The position numbers and the translations under genes are program-made. The notes below the pieces were generated by a model. That model did no database searches. It was not told the origin of the DNA and saw only the letters and a program-made list of their open reading frames with translations. A DNA stretch of 64,000 nucleotides, from the NCBI RefSeq assembly GCF_014842025.1, contig NZ_JACYUY010000001.1, positions 62,001-126,000 of the forward strand, given 5' to 3'. Shown piece by piece: positions 36,541 through 46,852 of this stretch; position 1 is the first letter of the stretch; each line of letters starts with the position of its first letter. The stretch comes from Massilia sp. CFBP 13721. Lineage in GTDB: Bacteria; Pseudomonadota; Gammaproteobacteria; Burkholderiales; Burkholderiaceae_D.

Positions 36541-38643
36541 ATGTCCCAAGTAACGACGCTGCCGCCGGCAGCTACACCGCGCAAAACGCTGACCCTGTTC
36601 GACGCCAGCCTGGTCTGGCCCGCGCTCGTCGACGCCTTCAAGAAGCTCGACCCGCGCACGCAGCTGCGCAGCCCGGTCATGTTCGTGGTCTATGTCGGCA
36701 GCATCCTGACGACCTTCCTGTACTGCCAGTCGCTGGGCGCGCCGACCGATGACACGTCGTCCGGCTTCATCCTGGCCATCTGCGCCTGGCTCTGGTTCAC
36801 GGTGCTGTTCGCGAACTTCGCCGAAGCGCTGGCCGAAGGCCGCAGCAAGGCGCAGGCGGCGTCGCTGCGCGGCCTGAAGGGGACCGTGACGGCGAAGAAG
36901 CTGGCGGCGCCGAAGCATGGCGCCGCCTGGCTGGCGCTGCCGGGCACCGAGCTGCGCAAAGGCGACACCATCCTGGTCGACGCCGGCGACGTGATCCCGA
37001 TCGACGGCGAAGTGATCGAAGGCGTGGCCTCGGTCGACGAGAGCGCGATTACCGGCGAATCGGCGCCGGTGATCCGCGAGTCGGGCGGCGATTTTTCCAG
37101 CGTCACCGGCGGCACGCGGATGCTGTCGGACTGGCTGGTGGTGCGCGTCTCGGTCAATCCGGGCGAGACCTTCCTCGACCGCATGATCGCGATGGTCGAA
37201 GGCGCCAGGCGCCAGAAGACGCCGAACGAGATCGCGCTGACGATCCTGCTGGTGGCCCTGACCATCGTGTTCCTGGTCGTCACCGTGACGCTGCTGCCGT
37301 TCTCGCTGTTCAGCGTGGCGGCAGCGGGAAGTGGAACACCCGTGAGCGCGACCGTGCTGGTTGCGCTGCTGGTCTGCCTGATCCCGACCACCATCGGCGC
37401 CTTGCTGTCCTCGATCGGCGTGGCCGGCATGAGCCGCATGATGGGTGCAAATGTGATCGCCACCTCGGGCCGCGCGGTGGAGGCGGCGGGCGACGTCGAC
37501 GTCCTGCTGCTCGATAAGACCGGCACCATCACGCTCGGCAACCGCCAGGCCGCCGGCTTCTTCCCGGCGCCCGGCGTGACGGAGCAGCAGCTGGCCGACG
37601 TCGCGCAACTGGCTTCGCTGGCGGACGAAACGCCGGAAGGGCGCTCGATCGTGGTGCTGGCCAGGCAGAAGTTCGGTATCCGTGAACGCGAGGCGGCTTC
37701 CCTGCAGGCCGTGTTCATCCCATTCAGCGCGAATACGCGCATGAGCGGCATCGATCTTGGCAAGCACCAGGTGCGCAAGGGCGCGGCCGAATCGGTGCGC
37801 CGCCATATCGAAAGCCTGGGCGCAGCCTGGCCGGCGGCGCTGGCGCGCAGCGTCGACGAGGTGGCGCGCCGTGGCAGCACGCCGCTGGTGGTGGCCGATG
37901 GCGAGCGCGCGATGGGCGTGGTGGAGCTGAAGGACATCGTCAAGGGCGGCATCCGCGAACGCTTCGCCGAACTGCGCCGCATGGGCATCAAGACCGTCAT
38001 GATCACCGGCGACAACAAGCTGACCGCGGCGGCGATCGCGGCCGAAGCGGGCGTCGACGATTTCCTGGCCGAGGCCACGCCCGAAGACAAACTGAAACTG
38101 ATCCGCGACTACCAGGCGCAGGGCCGCCTGGTGGCCATGACCGGCGACGGCACCAACGACGCGCCGGCGCTGGCCCAGGCCGACGTCGCGGTGGCCATGA
38201 ACTCGGGCACGCAAGCTGCCAAGGAAGCCGGCAACATGGTCGACCTCGATTCGAATCCGACCAAGCTGCTCGAGATCGTCGAGATCGGCAAGCAGATGCT
38301 GATGACGCGCGGTGCGCTCACCACCTTCTCGATCGCCAACGACATCGCCAAGTATTTCGCGATCATTCCGGCGGCCTTCGTCGGCACCTATCCGGCGCTG
38401 GAAGCGTTGAACGTCATGCGCCTGGCCAGTCCCGACACGGCCATCATGTCGGCGGTCATCTTCAACGCCCTGATCATCATCGTGCTGATTCCGCTGGCGC
38501 TCAAGGGCGTGCGCTACCGTGCCATCGGCGCCGCTGCGCTCCTGCGCAGGAATCTCCTCGTCTACGGCGTAGGCGGTATCATCCTGCCTTTCGCCGGCAT
38601 CAAATTGATCGACATGGTCTTGTCGGTCCTGAACCTGGTTTAA
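36541..38643 (+). CDS. kdpB: K+-transporting P-type ATPase subunit B
   Basis: Catalytic subunit, 700 residues. TGES loop in [14 protein letters not shown], phosphorylation site DKTGTIT, nucleotide-domain block [14 protein letters not shown], and hinge [17 protein letters not shown] are all present. Two adjacent ATG codons occur (36,538 and 36,541); the second has GGAG at better spacing. It begins 11 bp after kdpA. Confidence 0.97.
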   Translation: MSQVTTLPPAATPRKTLTLFDASLVWPALVDAFKKLDPRTQLRSPVMFVVYVGSILTTFLYCQSLGAPTDDTSSGFILAICAWLWFTVLFANFAEALAEGRSKAQAASLRGLKGTVTAKKLAAPKHGAAWLALPGTELRKGDTILVDAGDVIPIDGEVIEGVASVDESAITGESAPVIRESGGDFSSVTGGTRMLSDWLVVRVSVNPGETFLDRMIAMVEGARRQKTPNEIALTILLVALTIVFLVVTVTLLPFSLFSVAAAGSGTPVSATVLVALLVCLIPTTIGALLSSIGVAGMSRMMGANVIATSGRAVEAAGDVDVLLLDKTGTITLGNRQAAGFFPAPGVTEQQLADVAQLASLADETPEGRSIVVLARQKFGIREREAASLQAVFIPFSANTRMSGIDLGKHQVRKGAAESVRRHIESLGAAWPAALARSVDEVARRGSTPLVVADGERAMGVVELKDIVKGGIRERFAELRRMGIKTVMITGDNKLTAAAIAAEAGVDDFLAEATPEDKLKLIRDYQAQGRLVAMTGDGTNDAPALAQADVAVAMNSGTQAAKEAGNMVDLDSNPTKLLEIVEIGKQMLMTRGALTTFSIANDIAKYFAIIPAAFVGTYPALEALNVMRLASPDTAIMSAVIFNALIIIVLIPLALKGVRYRAIGAAALLRRNLLVYGVGGIILPFAGIKLIDMVLSVLNLV

Positions 38644-38656
38644 TTGGGAGCACATC

Positions 38657-39232
38657 ATGAAAACTACTCTGCGTCCCGCCCTGGTGCTGTTCGGCGCGCT
38701 CACGCTGGTCGTCGGCGTTTTTTACCCCGTGCTGGTGACCGGCATGGGCGAGGCCGCCTTTGCCGACGCGGCAAGCGGCAGCCTGATCGTCATCGACGGC
38801 CAGCCGGCCGGCTCGCGCCTGATCGGCCAGTCCTTCACGTCGCCCGGCTACTTCTGGGGCCGGCCATCGGCCACGGCACCGGTGCCCAACAACGCCGCCG
38901 ATAGCGGCGGCTCGAACCTGGGGCCGCTCAATCCGGCCCTGGTCGATGCTGTCAAAGCGCGGATCGCTGCCCTGCGCGCGGCCGATCCGGGCAATACGGC
39001 GCCGGTGCCGGTCGACCTGGTGACCGCCTCGGCCAGCGGCCTCGATCCCGAGATCAGCGTCGCCGCCGCGCGTTACCAGGCCGGCAGAGTGGCTGCGGCG
39101 CGGGCCTTGCCGCGCGCGCAGGTCGACGCGCTCGTCGCGCAGCATACCGTCGGGCGCACGCTGGGCGTGTTCGGCGAACCGCGCGTGAACGTGCTGGCGC
39201 TGAACCTCGCGCTCGACCAGACGGTCCGCTGA
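38657..39232 (+). CDS. kdpC: K+-transporting ATPase subunit C
   Basis: 191-residue subunit with one N-terminal helix (about 6-28) and a periplasmic domain. [19 protein letters not shown] and [10 protein letters not shown] and [16 protein letters not shown] are family signatures. It raises the ATP affinity of KdpB and is essential to the complex. 13 bp after kdpB. Confidence 0.96.
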   Translation: MKTTLRPALVLFGALTLVVGVFYPVLVTGMGEAAFADAASGSLIVIDGQPAGSRLIGQSFTSPGYFWGRPSATAPVPNNAADSGGSNLGPLNPALVDAVKARIAALRAADPGNTAPVPVDLVTASASGLDPEISVAAARYQAGRVAAARALPRAQVDALVAQHTVGRTLGVFGEPRVNVLALNLALDQTVR

Positions 39233-39252
39233 TTTTCAAGACAAAGGATCCG

Positions 39253-41934
39253 ATGGTACCGAACGACGGCCAGCGTCCCGACCCGGATGCATTGCTGGCG
39301 CAACTGCACAGCCAGCAGCGCAAGGATGCGCGCGGGCGCCTGCGCATCTATTTCGGCGCATCGGCTGGGGTCGGCAAGACCTGGGCCATGCTGGCCGCAG
39401 CGCGCAAACTGCAGGCAGAGGGCAGGGCGCCGCTGGTGGGCGTGGTCGAGACCCACGGCCGGCTGGACACCGCCGCCATGCTCGACGGGCTCGAGGTGCT
39501 GCCCCGTAAAAGCTTCGCGCACCGCGGCCATGCGCTGGCCGAATTCGATCTCGATGCCACGCTGGCGCGGCGCCCGGCGCTGGTACTGGTCGACGAACTG
39601 GCGCACTCGAACGCACCCGGCGCGCGCCACCCGAAGCGCTGGCAAGACGTCGAGGAACTGCTCGCCGCCGGCATCGACGTCTTCACGACCGTCAACGTCC
39701 AGCACCTCGACAGCCTGAACGACGTGGTCGGCGGCATTACCGGCATCCGCGTCGCCGAAACCGTGCCCGACTCCGTGTTCGACGCGGCCGACGAGGTGGT
39801 GCTGGTCGACCTGCCGGCCGACGAACTGCTGGCGCGCCTGAAAAGCGGCAAGGTGTATGGCGCTGGCCAGGCCGAACGCGCCGCGCAGCATTTTTTCCGC
39901 AAGGGGAACCTGATCGCGCTGCGCGAACTGGCCCTGCGCCGCACCGCCGACCGCATCGAAGACGACGTGCGCGCCTGGCGCGTCGAACAGTCGATCGACA
40001 CGGTCTGGAAAACCGGCGGCGCCTTGCTGGCCTGCGTCGGCCCGCGTCCGGGCGCCGAACACGTGGTGCGCAGCACCGCGCGCCTGGCCGGCCAGCTCGG
40101 CGTCGACTGGCACGCGGTGTACGTCGAGACGCCGGCGCTGGCGCGCCTGCCGGCGGCGCGGCGCGAGCAGATCTTGCTGGCATTGCGGCTGGCGGCCGAA
40201 CTGGGCGCGGCGACGGCGGTGCTGGCCGGTGGAGACATCGGCGCGGCGATCGTCGACTATGCGCGCGAACACAACCTGTCGAAGATCGTCATGGCGCGCG
40301 GCCACCGCACCTGGCCATGGCGCACGCCGCACGCGCGCCGTATCGCCGCGCTGGCGCCGGATGTCGACGTGATCGAGGCCGGCGCCGCTACGCATGTGGC
40401 GCCTGCGGCTCCCGCGCAGGACACGCCCCGGGCGCGCAAAGGCTGGCTGTCGTACGCCATCGCCGCAGCCGCCAGCCTGGGCGTGGCGCTGCTGGCGACG
40501 CCACTCGCTCCCTATCTCGACCAGGCCAACATCGCCATGCTGTTCTTGCTGGTGGTCGTGCTGGTGGCCGTGCGCCTCGGCCGGCGCGCGGCGGTGGTGG
40601 CGACCTGCATCGGCGTCGCCTGTTTCGACTTCTTCTTCGTGGCGCCGCGCTTCTCGCTGGCCGTCTCGGATTTGCAGTATTTGATTACCTTCGGCGTCAT
40701 GCTGGCCGTCGGCCTGGTCATCGGCCATCTCACCGCGGGCCTGCGCTTCCAGGCCCGTGTCGCGGCGCACCGCGAACGGCGCTCGCGCGCCCTCTACGAA
40801 TTCGCGCGCGAACTCTCGGGGGCGCTGCAGGTCGAGCAGGTAATCGAGACCACCCGCGATTTCCTGGGACGCACCTTCCGCGCCCGCGCAGTGTTGTTGG
40901 TGCCGGATGCCGACGGCCGCCTCGTGTCGCCGGAGCCCGAGGACGGCACCGCCGCGCCCGACCCGGGCGTGGCCCAGTGGGCCTTCGACCATGCGCAGGC
41001 GGCCGGCCTCGGCACTGGCACCTTGCCTGCCAGTGCCTTTTTCTACCTGCCGCTGGTGGCGCCGATGCGTACGCGCGGCGTGCTGGCGATCGTGCCCGAG
41101 CAGCAGCGCTGGATCCTGATCCCGGAACAGCGCCAGCAGCTCGATACCTTTGCCGCGCTGGCCGCGATCGCCCTCGAGCGCGTGCATTACATCGAGGTCG
41201 CGCAGGGCGCACTGGTGAGCATGGAGACCGAGCGTTTGCGTAACGACTTGCTGGCTGCGCTCTCGCACGACCTGCGCACGCCGCTGACCCTGCTGGTCGG
41301 CCTGTCGGAATCGCTGGCGCGCGCGCAACCCGCGCTGGCGCCGGCGCAGCTGGACATGGCGCAGGGCCTGCATGGAGAAGCCCTGCGCATGAGCGCGCTG
41401 GTAACGAACCTGCTCGACATGGCGCGCCTGCAGAGCGGACAGGTTACACTCAGGCGCGAGTGGCAGGCGCTGGAAGAAGCCGTCGGCACGGCCCTGCGCC
41501 TGAGCGCCGCGCAGCTGGCCGGCCATGTGGTCACGACCAGCATCCCGGCCGATTTTCCGCTGCTGCGCTTCGACGCGGTGCTGTTCGAGCGCGTGCTGTG
41601 CAACCTGCTGGAAAACGCGGCCAAGCACACGCCGCCGGGTTCGCGCATCGAAATCCGCGCCGCCCTACATGGCGCCGCAGCTACCCTGATAGTGGCCGAC
41701 GACGGGCCGGGTGTGGCGCCGGGGCGCGAAGAAGCGATGTTCGAGAAGTTCACGCGCGGCGAACGCGAAACGGCGCGCGGCGGCGTCGGACTGGGCCTAG
41801 CGATCTGCCGCGCCATCGTCGAGGCGCACGGCGGCAGCATCGCCTGTACCCGCTCCGACATGGGCGGTGCCGCTTTCGTGATCGCCTTGCCGCTGGGACA
41901 GCCGCCGCAGGCCGGCCCGGAAATGGATATTTGA
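39253..41934 (+). CDS. kdpD: Sensor histidine kinase KdpD
   Basis: 893-residue K+ and turgor sensor. The N-terminal KdpD domain has Walker A GASAGVGKT, then DELAHSNAPGARHPKRWQDV and TVNVQHLDSLND. A USP-like domain follows (about 255-375), then four helices (about 396-495), a GAF-like region and the kinase core: H-box AALSHDLRTPLTLL, N-box NLLENAAKHTP, G-box DDGPGV and GVGLGLAICRAIV. It controls kdpFABC through KdpE. 20 bp after kdpC, same strand. Confidence 0.96.
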   Translation: MVPNDGQRPDPDALLAQLHSQQRKDARGRLRIYFGASAGVGKTWAMLAAARKLQAEGRAPLVGVVETHGRLDTAAMLDGLEVLPRKSFAHRGHALAEFDLDATLARRPALVLVDELAHSNAPGARHPKRWQDVEELLAAGIDVFTTVNVQHLDSLNDVVGGITGIRVAETVPDSVFDAADEVVLVDLPADELLARLKSGKVYGAGQAERAAQHFFRKGNLIALRELALRRTADRIEDDVRAWRVEQSIDTVWKTGGALLACVGPRPGAEHVVRSTARLAGQLGVDWHAVYVETPALARLPAARREQILLALRLAAELGAATAVLAGGDIGAAIVDYAREHNLSKIVMARGHRTWPWRTPHARRIAALAPDVDVIEAGAATHVAPAAPAQDTPRARKGWLSYAIAAAASLGVALLATPLAPYLDQANIAMLFLLVVVLVAVRLGRRAAVVATCIGVACFDFFFVAPRFSLAVSDLQYLITFGVMLAVGLVIGHLTAGLRFQARVAAHRERRSRALYEFARELSGALQVEQVIETTRDFLGRTFRARAVLLVPDADGRLVSPEPEDGTAAPDPGVAQWAFDHAQAAGLGTGTLPASAFFYLPLVAPMRTRGVLAIVPEQQRWILIPEQRQQLDTFAALAAIALERVHYIEVAQGALVSMETERLRNDLLAALSHDLRTPLTLLVGLSESLARAQPALAPAQLDMAQGLHGEALRMSALVTNLLDMARLQSGQVTLRREWQALEEAVGTALRLSAAQLAGHVVTTSIPADFPLLRFDAVLFERVLCNLLENAAKHTPPGSRIEIRAALHGAAATLIVADDGPGVAPGREEAMFEKFTRGERETARGGVGLGLAICRAIVEAHGGSIACTRSDMGGAAFVIALPLGQPPQAGPEMDI

Positions 41935-41948
41935 ATGAAGGTAGTTGA

Positions 41949-42656
41949 ATGACTGCGAATGCATTGGCGCCGTTGGCCTTGTTAGTGGAAGACGAGCCGC
42001 AGATCCGCCGTTTCGTGCGCGCCGCGCTCGAGGAAGAAGGCTGGCAGGTGCACGAGGCGGCCACCGCCCGGCGCGGCCTGGCCGACGCCGGCACGCGCAG
42101 CCCGGACCTGGTGATCCTCGACCTCGGCCTGCCCGACGGCGACGGCGTCGACCTGATCCACGACCTGCGCACCTGGTCGGGCGTGCCGGTGATCGTGCTG
42201 TCGGCGCGCGCGGGCGAGGCCGACAAGATCGCCGCGCTCGACGCCGGCGCCGACGACTATCTCACCAAGCCATTTGGTGTGGGCGAGCTGCAGGCCCGGG
42301 TACGGGCGACGCTGCGCCGCCGGCGCCAGCCGGACCTGGCCGACGCAGGCGTTGTGCGTTTCGGTGACGTCGCCGTCGACCTGAAGGACCGGCGCGTCAC
42401 CAGGGGCGGCGCCGGCGTGCACCTGACGCCGACCGAATTCAAGCTGCTGGCAGTATTAGTGGCGAGCGCCGGCCGGATGCTGACCAACCCGCAGCTGTTG
42501 CGCGCGGTGTGGGGGCCGTCGCATCTCGAAGACGGGCATTACCTGCGCATCTACATGGGGCATTTGCGCCACAAACTGGAAGACGATCCGGCGCAGCCGC
42601 GGTATTTGCTGACCGAGACGGGAGTGGGGTATCGGCTCGTGATCACGAGCATCTGA
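41949..42656 (+). CDS. kdpE: Response regulator KdpE
   Basis: 235-residue OmpR-type activator. Receiver with acidic pair EDEPQIRR, phospho-acceptor Asp in VILDLGLPDGDG, and Lys in DDYLTKPFGVGEL; winged-helix domain with LTPTEFKLLAVLV and HYLRIYMGHLRHKLEDDP. The likely targets are the TTTAC boxes at the porin and kdp promoters. 14 bp after kdpD. Confidence 0.96.
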   Translation: MTANALAPLALLVEDEPQIRRFVRAALEEEGWQVHEAATARRGLADAGTRSPDLVILDLGLPDGDGVDLIHDLRTWSGVPVIVLSARAGEADKIAALDAGADDYLTKPFGVGELQARVRATLRRRRQPDLADAGVVRFGDVAVDLKDRRVTRGGAGVHLTPTEFKLLAVLVASAGRMLTNPQLLRAVWGPSHLEDGHYLRIYMGHLRHKLEDDPAQPRYLLTETGVGYRLVITSI

Positions 42657-42674
42657 GCCGGCATGGCGCGGACG

Positions 42675-42778
42675 TAGGGTGGACTCCGTCCACGCGTAAA
42701 CGTCGCACAGCCAACTGCTGCTCCGAAGCCGGCGCCGCAGGCCCTTCAAGCGTCACGCGTGGACGGAGTCCACCCTAC
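42675..42778. repeat. GTAGGGTGG repeat copy with 24-bp perfect arms
   Basis: The left arm starts GTAGGGTGGACTCCGTCCAC and is matched base for base over 24 bp by the right arm ending GTGGACGGAGTCCACCCTAC. The arms themselves contain a smaller palindrome (GGACTCCGTCC). It lies 18 bp after kdpE and separates it from the convergent oxidoreductase gene. Confidence 0.85.
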
Positions 42779-42888
42779 ATTTGCGCCGTGCTGGCAATAC
42801 GGCAAATATCCGATCTAAAGCGAGTATTGACGGGGTATCAATCATCGAATGCGGATTCGTGACGCCCCATTACGAATCCGCCACCGCA

Positions 42889-44346
42889 TCACGGAATCTT
42901 GATCCGGATCGGCATCGGCACCGGCGTGCTGCGGTCCGGCATCGGCGCGCGGTCGGGCGGGGCCAGGCCGGTCACCAGGTCGGCGATGCGTACGGTCTGG
43001 CCGGTGGCGAAGCATTTGTTGGCGGCGATGCCGACCAGGGCCGACCAGGCGCCGGCGCGTTCGTCGGAGACGCGCTTGTACTTGTCGGGCGGCGCCTCGC
43101 CGAAGATTTCGGTCAGCATGACGTCGTCGCCGCCGCCATGGCTGCCCTTGCCGGTCCAGGGTTCGATGTCGCGCGCCTGGCCGCGGATCGGGATGATGCG
43201 GATCGAGACGTTCTCGTTGCCGCTCTGGACCTTGGCCGCGCCCGCCGCGCCGCCGGATTCGACGATGCGGTGCTCGAGGCGGCCCTTGGTGCCGTTGAAG
43301 GCGATGTGATAACCCTCCCAGGCGTCGTAGGCCGACAGCGCGTAGTTCAGGTGGGCGCCGTTGTCGTAGCGGACCATGACGTTCATCGTGTCTTCGATGT
43401 CGATGTCCGGACGCCATACGCAACGGTCGCGGTAGTAGCCGTCGAACTTTTCGTTATCGAGGTAGATGGCTTTCAGGCCCGGGTCGGCGGCGAGGTCGAA
43501 GTAGAAGCTGCACTTCTGCTTTTCCGGGCAGGTCAGGCAGCGCTCGTGCGGACCGGACAGGCCCATGCGGCGCGCCGTCTCGGGCGTGTAGAACTGGCGC
43601 GAGCCGAAGGCATGCACACTTTCCGGCTGGGCGCCGAGCCACCAGTTGACCAGGTCGAAGTGGTGGGTTGCCTTGTGCACCATCAGCCCGCCCGAATTGG
43701 CCTTGTTGGCGTGCCAGCGGCGGAAGTAGTCGGCGCCGTGCACGGTATTGAGGAGCCAGGTGAAGTCGACCGAGATCACGTCGCCGATCTCGCCCGACAT
43801 CAGGAGGTCCTTGATCTGGGAACGCGGCGGCGAATAGCGGTAGTTGAAGGTGACGCGGATGTGGCGCCCGCTGCGCTTGACGGCGTCGAGGATGCGCTGC
43901 GCCTTTTCGGCGGTGGTCGTCATCGGCTTCTCGGTGATCACGTCGCAGCCGGCGTCGAGCGCGCGCACGATGTAGTCGTCATGGCTGGCGTCGGTGGTGG
44001 TGACGATCACGTACTGCGGCTTCGTCTCCTTGATCATGCGGTCGAAATCGGACGCCGCAAAGGCGAGCGGCGCGCTCTTGCCGGTCGCGGTGATGGTCTT
44101 CACCGCGAGCGAGGCGCGGCCGGCGTTGCGGTCGCAGATGCCGACGATCTCGTTGTTGTCGCTGAACTTGTCGGTGATGGCGCGTGTGAACATGCGTGCG
44201 CGCGAGCCGACGCCCACGACCGCATAGCGCTTGCGCGACGACGATGCCGCCGACCATGCGGGCGCGCCCGCCAGCAGCAGGCCGGCCGCGCCGGCCGCCT
44301 TCAAGACCGTGCGCCGGCCGAACGTACGCCCATTCTCTTCATTCAT
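42889..44346 (-). CDS. Gfo/Idh/MocA-family oxidoreductase with Tat signal
   Basis: 485-residue exported NAD(P)-dependent oxidoreductase or glycosidase. A twin-arginine signal, GRRTVLKAAGAAG (about 10-33, ending AWSAAS), precedes a Rossmann fold (YAVVGVGSRARM) and the EKPMTTT motif with its catalytic Lys. The segment LTCPEKQKCSFYFD with three Cys is an insert. Many Tat-exported members act on sugars in the periplasm, some as NAD-dependent glycoside hydrolases; activity here is unassigned. An AGGAGA ribosome site precedes the ATG. Confidence 0.88.
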   Translation of the reverse strand: MNEENGRTFGRRTVLKAAGAAGLLLAGAPAWSAASSSRKRYAVVGVGSRARMFTRAITDKFSDNNEIVGICDRNAGRASLAVKTITATGKSAPLAFAASDFDRMIKETKPQYVIVTTTDASHDDYIVRALDAGCDVITEKPMTTTAEKAQRILDAVKRSGRHIRVTFNYRYSPPRSQIKDLLMSGEIGDVISVDFTWLLNTVHGADYFRRWHANKANSGGLMVHKATHHFDLVNWWLGAQPESVHAFGSRQFYTPETARRMGLSGPHERCLTCPEKQKCSFYFDLAADPGLKAIYLDNEKFDGYYRDRCVWRPDIDIEDTMNVMVRYDNGAHLNYALSAYDAWEGYHIAFNGTKGRLEHRIVESGGAAGAAKVQSGNENVSIRIIPIRGQARDIEPWTGKGSHGGGDDVMLTEIFGEAPPDKYKRVSDERAGAWSALVGIAANKCFATGQTVRIADLVTGLAPPDRAPMPDRSTPVPMPIRIKIP

Positions 44347-44751
44347 TGCTGTCTCCTGTCGTTGTTATGTAGCAGTACGAGCGCGCCTTGCGCCTTGAAC
44401 CGCTCAGGCCGATAGTAGCGCCGAAGGGTAGAAGTGGCAAGACCACTTTATCGTTTTGGTTGGACAGAAATGCTTGAGGTGAACTGGCCGAAACAGTGAG
44501 TGGTGCGTCAATTCCGACAGATAGGCCATGCAGGATGACCGGGAATGCATCACCAGCCACATCGACAGCACCTTGATTGCAGGAAATCGGTAAAATTACG
44601 GCAAATTGCCGTTCCACAGTCCGAACGTGAGTGATCGCATGACGCGCGTCGATGCGACTCCCGCAATCTCTTCAGAAACAGATGCGGTGCGCTGCCGGAT
44701 GGCAGGCGGCGCGCCGGGCCTGGCAGCCTGACAAGCAGGAAAGAACCTTAC
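44347..44751. other. 405-bp divergent gap
   Basis: Lies between the minus-strand oxidoreductase and the plus-strand hybrid kinase, and so carries both promoters. One open frame of 92 codons on the minus strand (44,339-44,617) has no ribosome site, no domain and overlaps the oxidoreductase start, so I do not call it. No repeat or RNA structure stands out. Confidence 0.4.
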
Positions 44752-46842
44752 ATGTTGTGGTTTGATTTTGGGTCTGCGGCAGCAGGCATGCTCGGCGGGA
44801 TCGCCATTGGCGTACTTGCCTGCGTCCTCTGGTCGAAGCGCCGGACGGACGCCCCGGCGCCGGCCATGCGGGCCGACGAACGCCGCGAAGACCTCGCCAA
44901 CCGGCTCGAGGCCTACAAGGACATCATCGACTCCGCGGGAATCGGCACGTTTTTCTGGGACCTCAAGAGCGACACCGTGCGCTGGTCGCGTCATCATTAC
45001 GCCATCTTCGGCTGGCCCGTCGACGCGCCCGATGCTCCCGTCTCGCACGCGATGTTCAGGGAACGCCTCCATCCGGACGACGCGGCGACGGTCGATGCCG
45101 CGATCAGGGATGCGCTGCGCGAGGGCACCGGCTACCGGCTCCGCTTCCGGATTCGCCTTCCCGACGCCAGGGTCCGGCATATCCACGGCAGTGGCCGGGT
45201 CATCTTCCACAAGGACGGGACGCCCGCCGGTATCAATGGCGCCGTGGTCGACATCAGCCAGGCTGCCGAGGCGCAGAACGCCACGCGCCAGCGCGAGCTC
45301 GATTTCGCCGCGTTTGCCGCCAACCTGCCCGACGTCGTCGGCCGCTTCGACCGCGAGCGGCGCTGCCTGTCGATGTCGCCGCGCATCGAGGCGCTGACCG
45401 GCTACGCCCCGGAATACTTCGTGGGGAAACGCTTCGATGAGCCGGGCATGGAACCGCTCCTTGCGCGGCGCTGGGACGCGGTGCTCGAGGATGTCGTACG
45501 CAACAAGCGCGCGCGCGAGTTCGATTACGGTTATACCGATCAGTATGGCAAGGAGCGTTTTTTCATCACGCGCGTGTTCCCGTCGATCGACCAGGAAGGA
45601 AACGTCGACACCGTGCTGACCGTATCGACCGATCACACCGAGCGCGAACGCGACGCGCAGCGCGTGCGTGCGGACGGTGTGCAGCTGCAGGAAGCCGACG
45701 TGCGCAAGAACGAGTATCTGGCGACGCTGGCGCACGAGCTGCGCGGCCCGCTGGCGCCGATCTCGTCGGCGGCGCAACTGATCAAATTTTCCAAAGACCG
45801 CGACGTGCGCAGCCGGGCGCGCGAAGTCATCGAGCGGCAGGTAAAGCAGCTGGCGGGCCTGGTGGACGACTTGATGGAAGTCGGACGCATCAGCTCCGGA
45901 AAACTGGAAATCGACAAGGCGCCCGTTCTTCTCCAGCACGTCATCGCCCAGGCGATGGAGAGCGTGCAGCCCTTGTTCAGGCAGAAGGAGCAGCCCTTGA
46001 ACTGTGAGGTGCCCGAGGCGCCGATATGGATCGAGGGCGATTCGCTGCGGCTGGTCCAGGTGTTCGCGAACCTGTTGACGAACGCGTCGAAATATTCGCC
46101 GGCACACAAGCCGGTGTCGATCCGTTGCCGTCCCGACGAACGCGCGGCCGTCGTAGATGTATGCGACCAGGGCATCGGGCTGTCCGCCGCGTCGATCGAT
46201 CATGTCTTCGACCTGTTCACCCAGGTGCATGCAACCGGTGTCCACGCGCAGGGTGGCCTCGGCATCGGCCTGAACCTGGTGAAGAAACTGGTCGGCCTGC
46301 ATGGGGGCGAAGTATCCGCGGCCAGCGCGGGACTGGACAGGGGAAGCTGCTTCACGGTCGTATTGCCGCGCATGGAAGCACAGGAGGATGCCGCGGCGCC
46401 GAGCGCCACGGACATGCCGACGGCAGATGCGCTGCGCGTGCTTGTCGTCGACGACAACGTCGATGGCGCGACCACGCTGGCGCTGCTGCTCGAGGCCCTT
46501 GGCCATACATCGGTTCTCGCGTTCAACGGGCTCGAAGGCGTGGCGCTGGCAGCGTCCGAGCCGATCGACATGGCCTTCCTCGACCTGGGTCTGCCGGACA
46601 TCAGCGGCATCCAGGTGGCGCTCAGGATCAGGGGGATGCCGCAGGGCCGCAAGTTGCCGCTGGTCGCGCTCACTGGCCTCGGCCGCGACCAGGACCGCGA
46701 CATGACGACAGCGGCGCAGTTCAATGAACACCTGACCAAGCCGCTCGATATCGCCGACCTGTTACGGATCACCCGCGATGTGGCGAACCGAAAACGGGCC
46801 GCCTTAGCCGCAGCCGCGGCTGCGGACCGGCCAGGCACCTGA
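44752..46842 (+). CDS. Hybrid sensor histidine kinase with PAS domains
   Basis: 696-residue membrane kinase. One N-terminal helix (about 8-28), PAS-like domain 1 (about 48-165, with GTFFWDLKSDTVRWS and HPDDAATV), PAS-like domain 2 (about 170-300), dimerisation domain with H-box TLAHELRGPLAPI, ATPase domain (NLLTNASKYSP, DQGIGL, GLGIGLNLVKKLV), and a C-terminal receiver (VLVVDDNVDGA, Asp in AFLDLGLPDISG, Lys in HLTKPLDIAD). No output regulator is adjacent. Signal unknown. Confidence 0.9.
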   Translation: MLWFDFGSAAAGMLGGIAIGVLACVLWSKRRTDAPAPAMRADERREDLANRLEAYKDIIDSAGIGTFFWDLKSDTVRWSRHHYAIFGWPVDAPDAPVSHAMFRERLHPDDAATVDAAIRDALREGTGYRLRFRIRLPDARVRHIHGSGRVIFHKDGTPAGINGAVVDISQAAEAQNATRQRELDFAAFAANLPDVVGRFDRERRCLSMSPRIEALTGYAPEYFVGKRFDEPGMEPLLARRWDAVLEDVVRNKRAREFDYGYTDQYGKERFFITRVFPSIDQEGNVDTVLTVSTDHTERERDAQRVRADGVQLQEADVRKNEYLATLAHELRGPLAPISSAAQLIKFSKDRDVRSRAREVIERQVKQLAGLVDDLMEVGRISSGKLEIDKAPVLLQHVIAQAMESVQPLFRQKEQPLNCEVPEAPIWIEGDSLRLVQVFANLLTNASKYSPAHKPVSIRCRPDERAAVVDVCDQGIGLSAASIDHVFDLFTQVHATGVHAQGGLGIGLNLVKKLVGLHGGEVSAASAGLDRGSCFTVVLPRMEAQEDAAAPSATDMPTADALRVLVVDDNVDGATTLALLLEALGHTSVLAFNGLEGVALAASEPIDMAFLDLGLPDISGIQVALRIRGMPQGRKLPLVALTGLGRDQDRDMTTAAQFNEHLTKPLDIADLLRITRDVANRKRAALAAAAAADRPGT

Positions 46843-46852
46843 CGCCGTCCGC

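Noticed and set aside
39073-41628. 851-codon minus-strand ORF across kdpD
   Set aside because: Antisense shadow of kdpD with low-complexity Arg/Gln/His content; kdpD has all family motifs.
42781-44415. 544-codon plus-strand ORF
   Set aside because: Antisense to the Gfo/Idh oxidoreductase. Composition is Arg/Gly/Val-rich as expected from GC-rich third-position bias; no domain or ribosome site.
44339-44617. 92-codon minus-strand ORF
   Set aside because: No ribosome site or domain and overlaps the oxidoreductase start.
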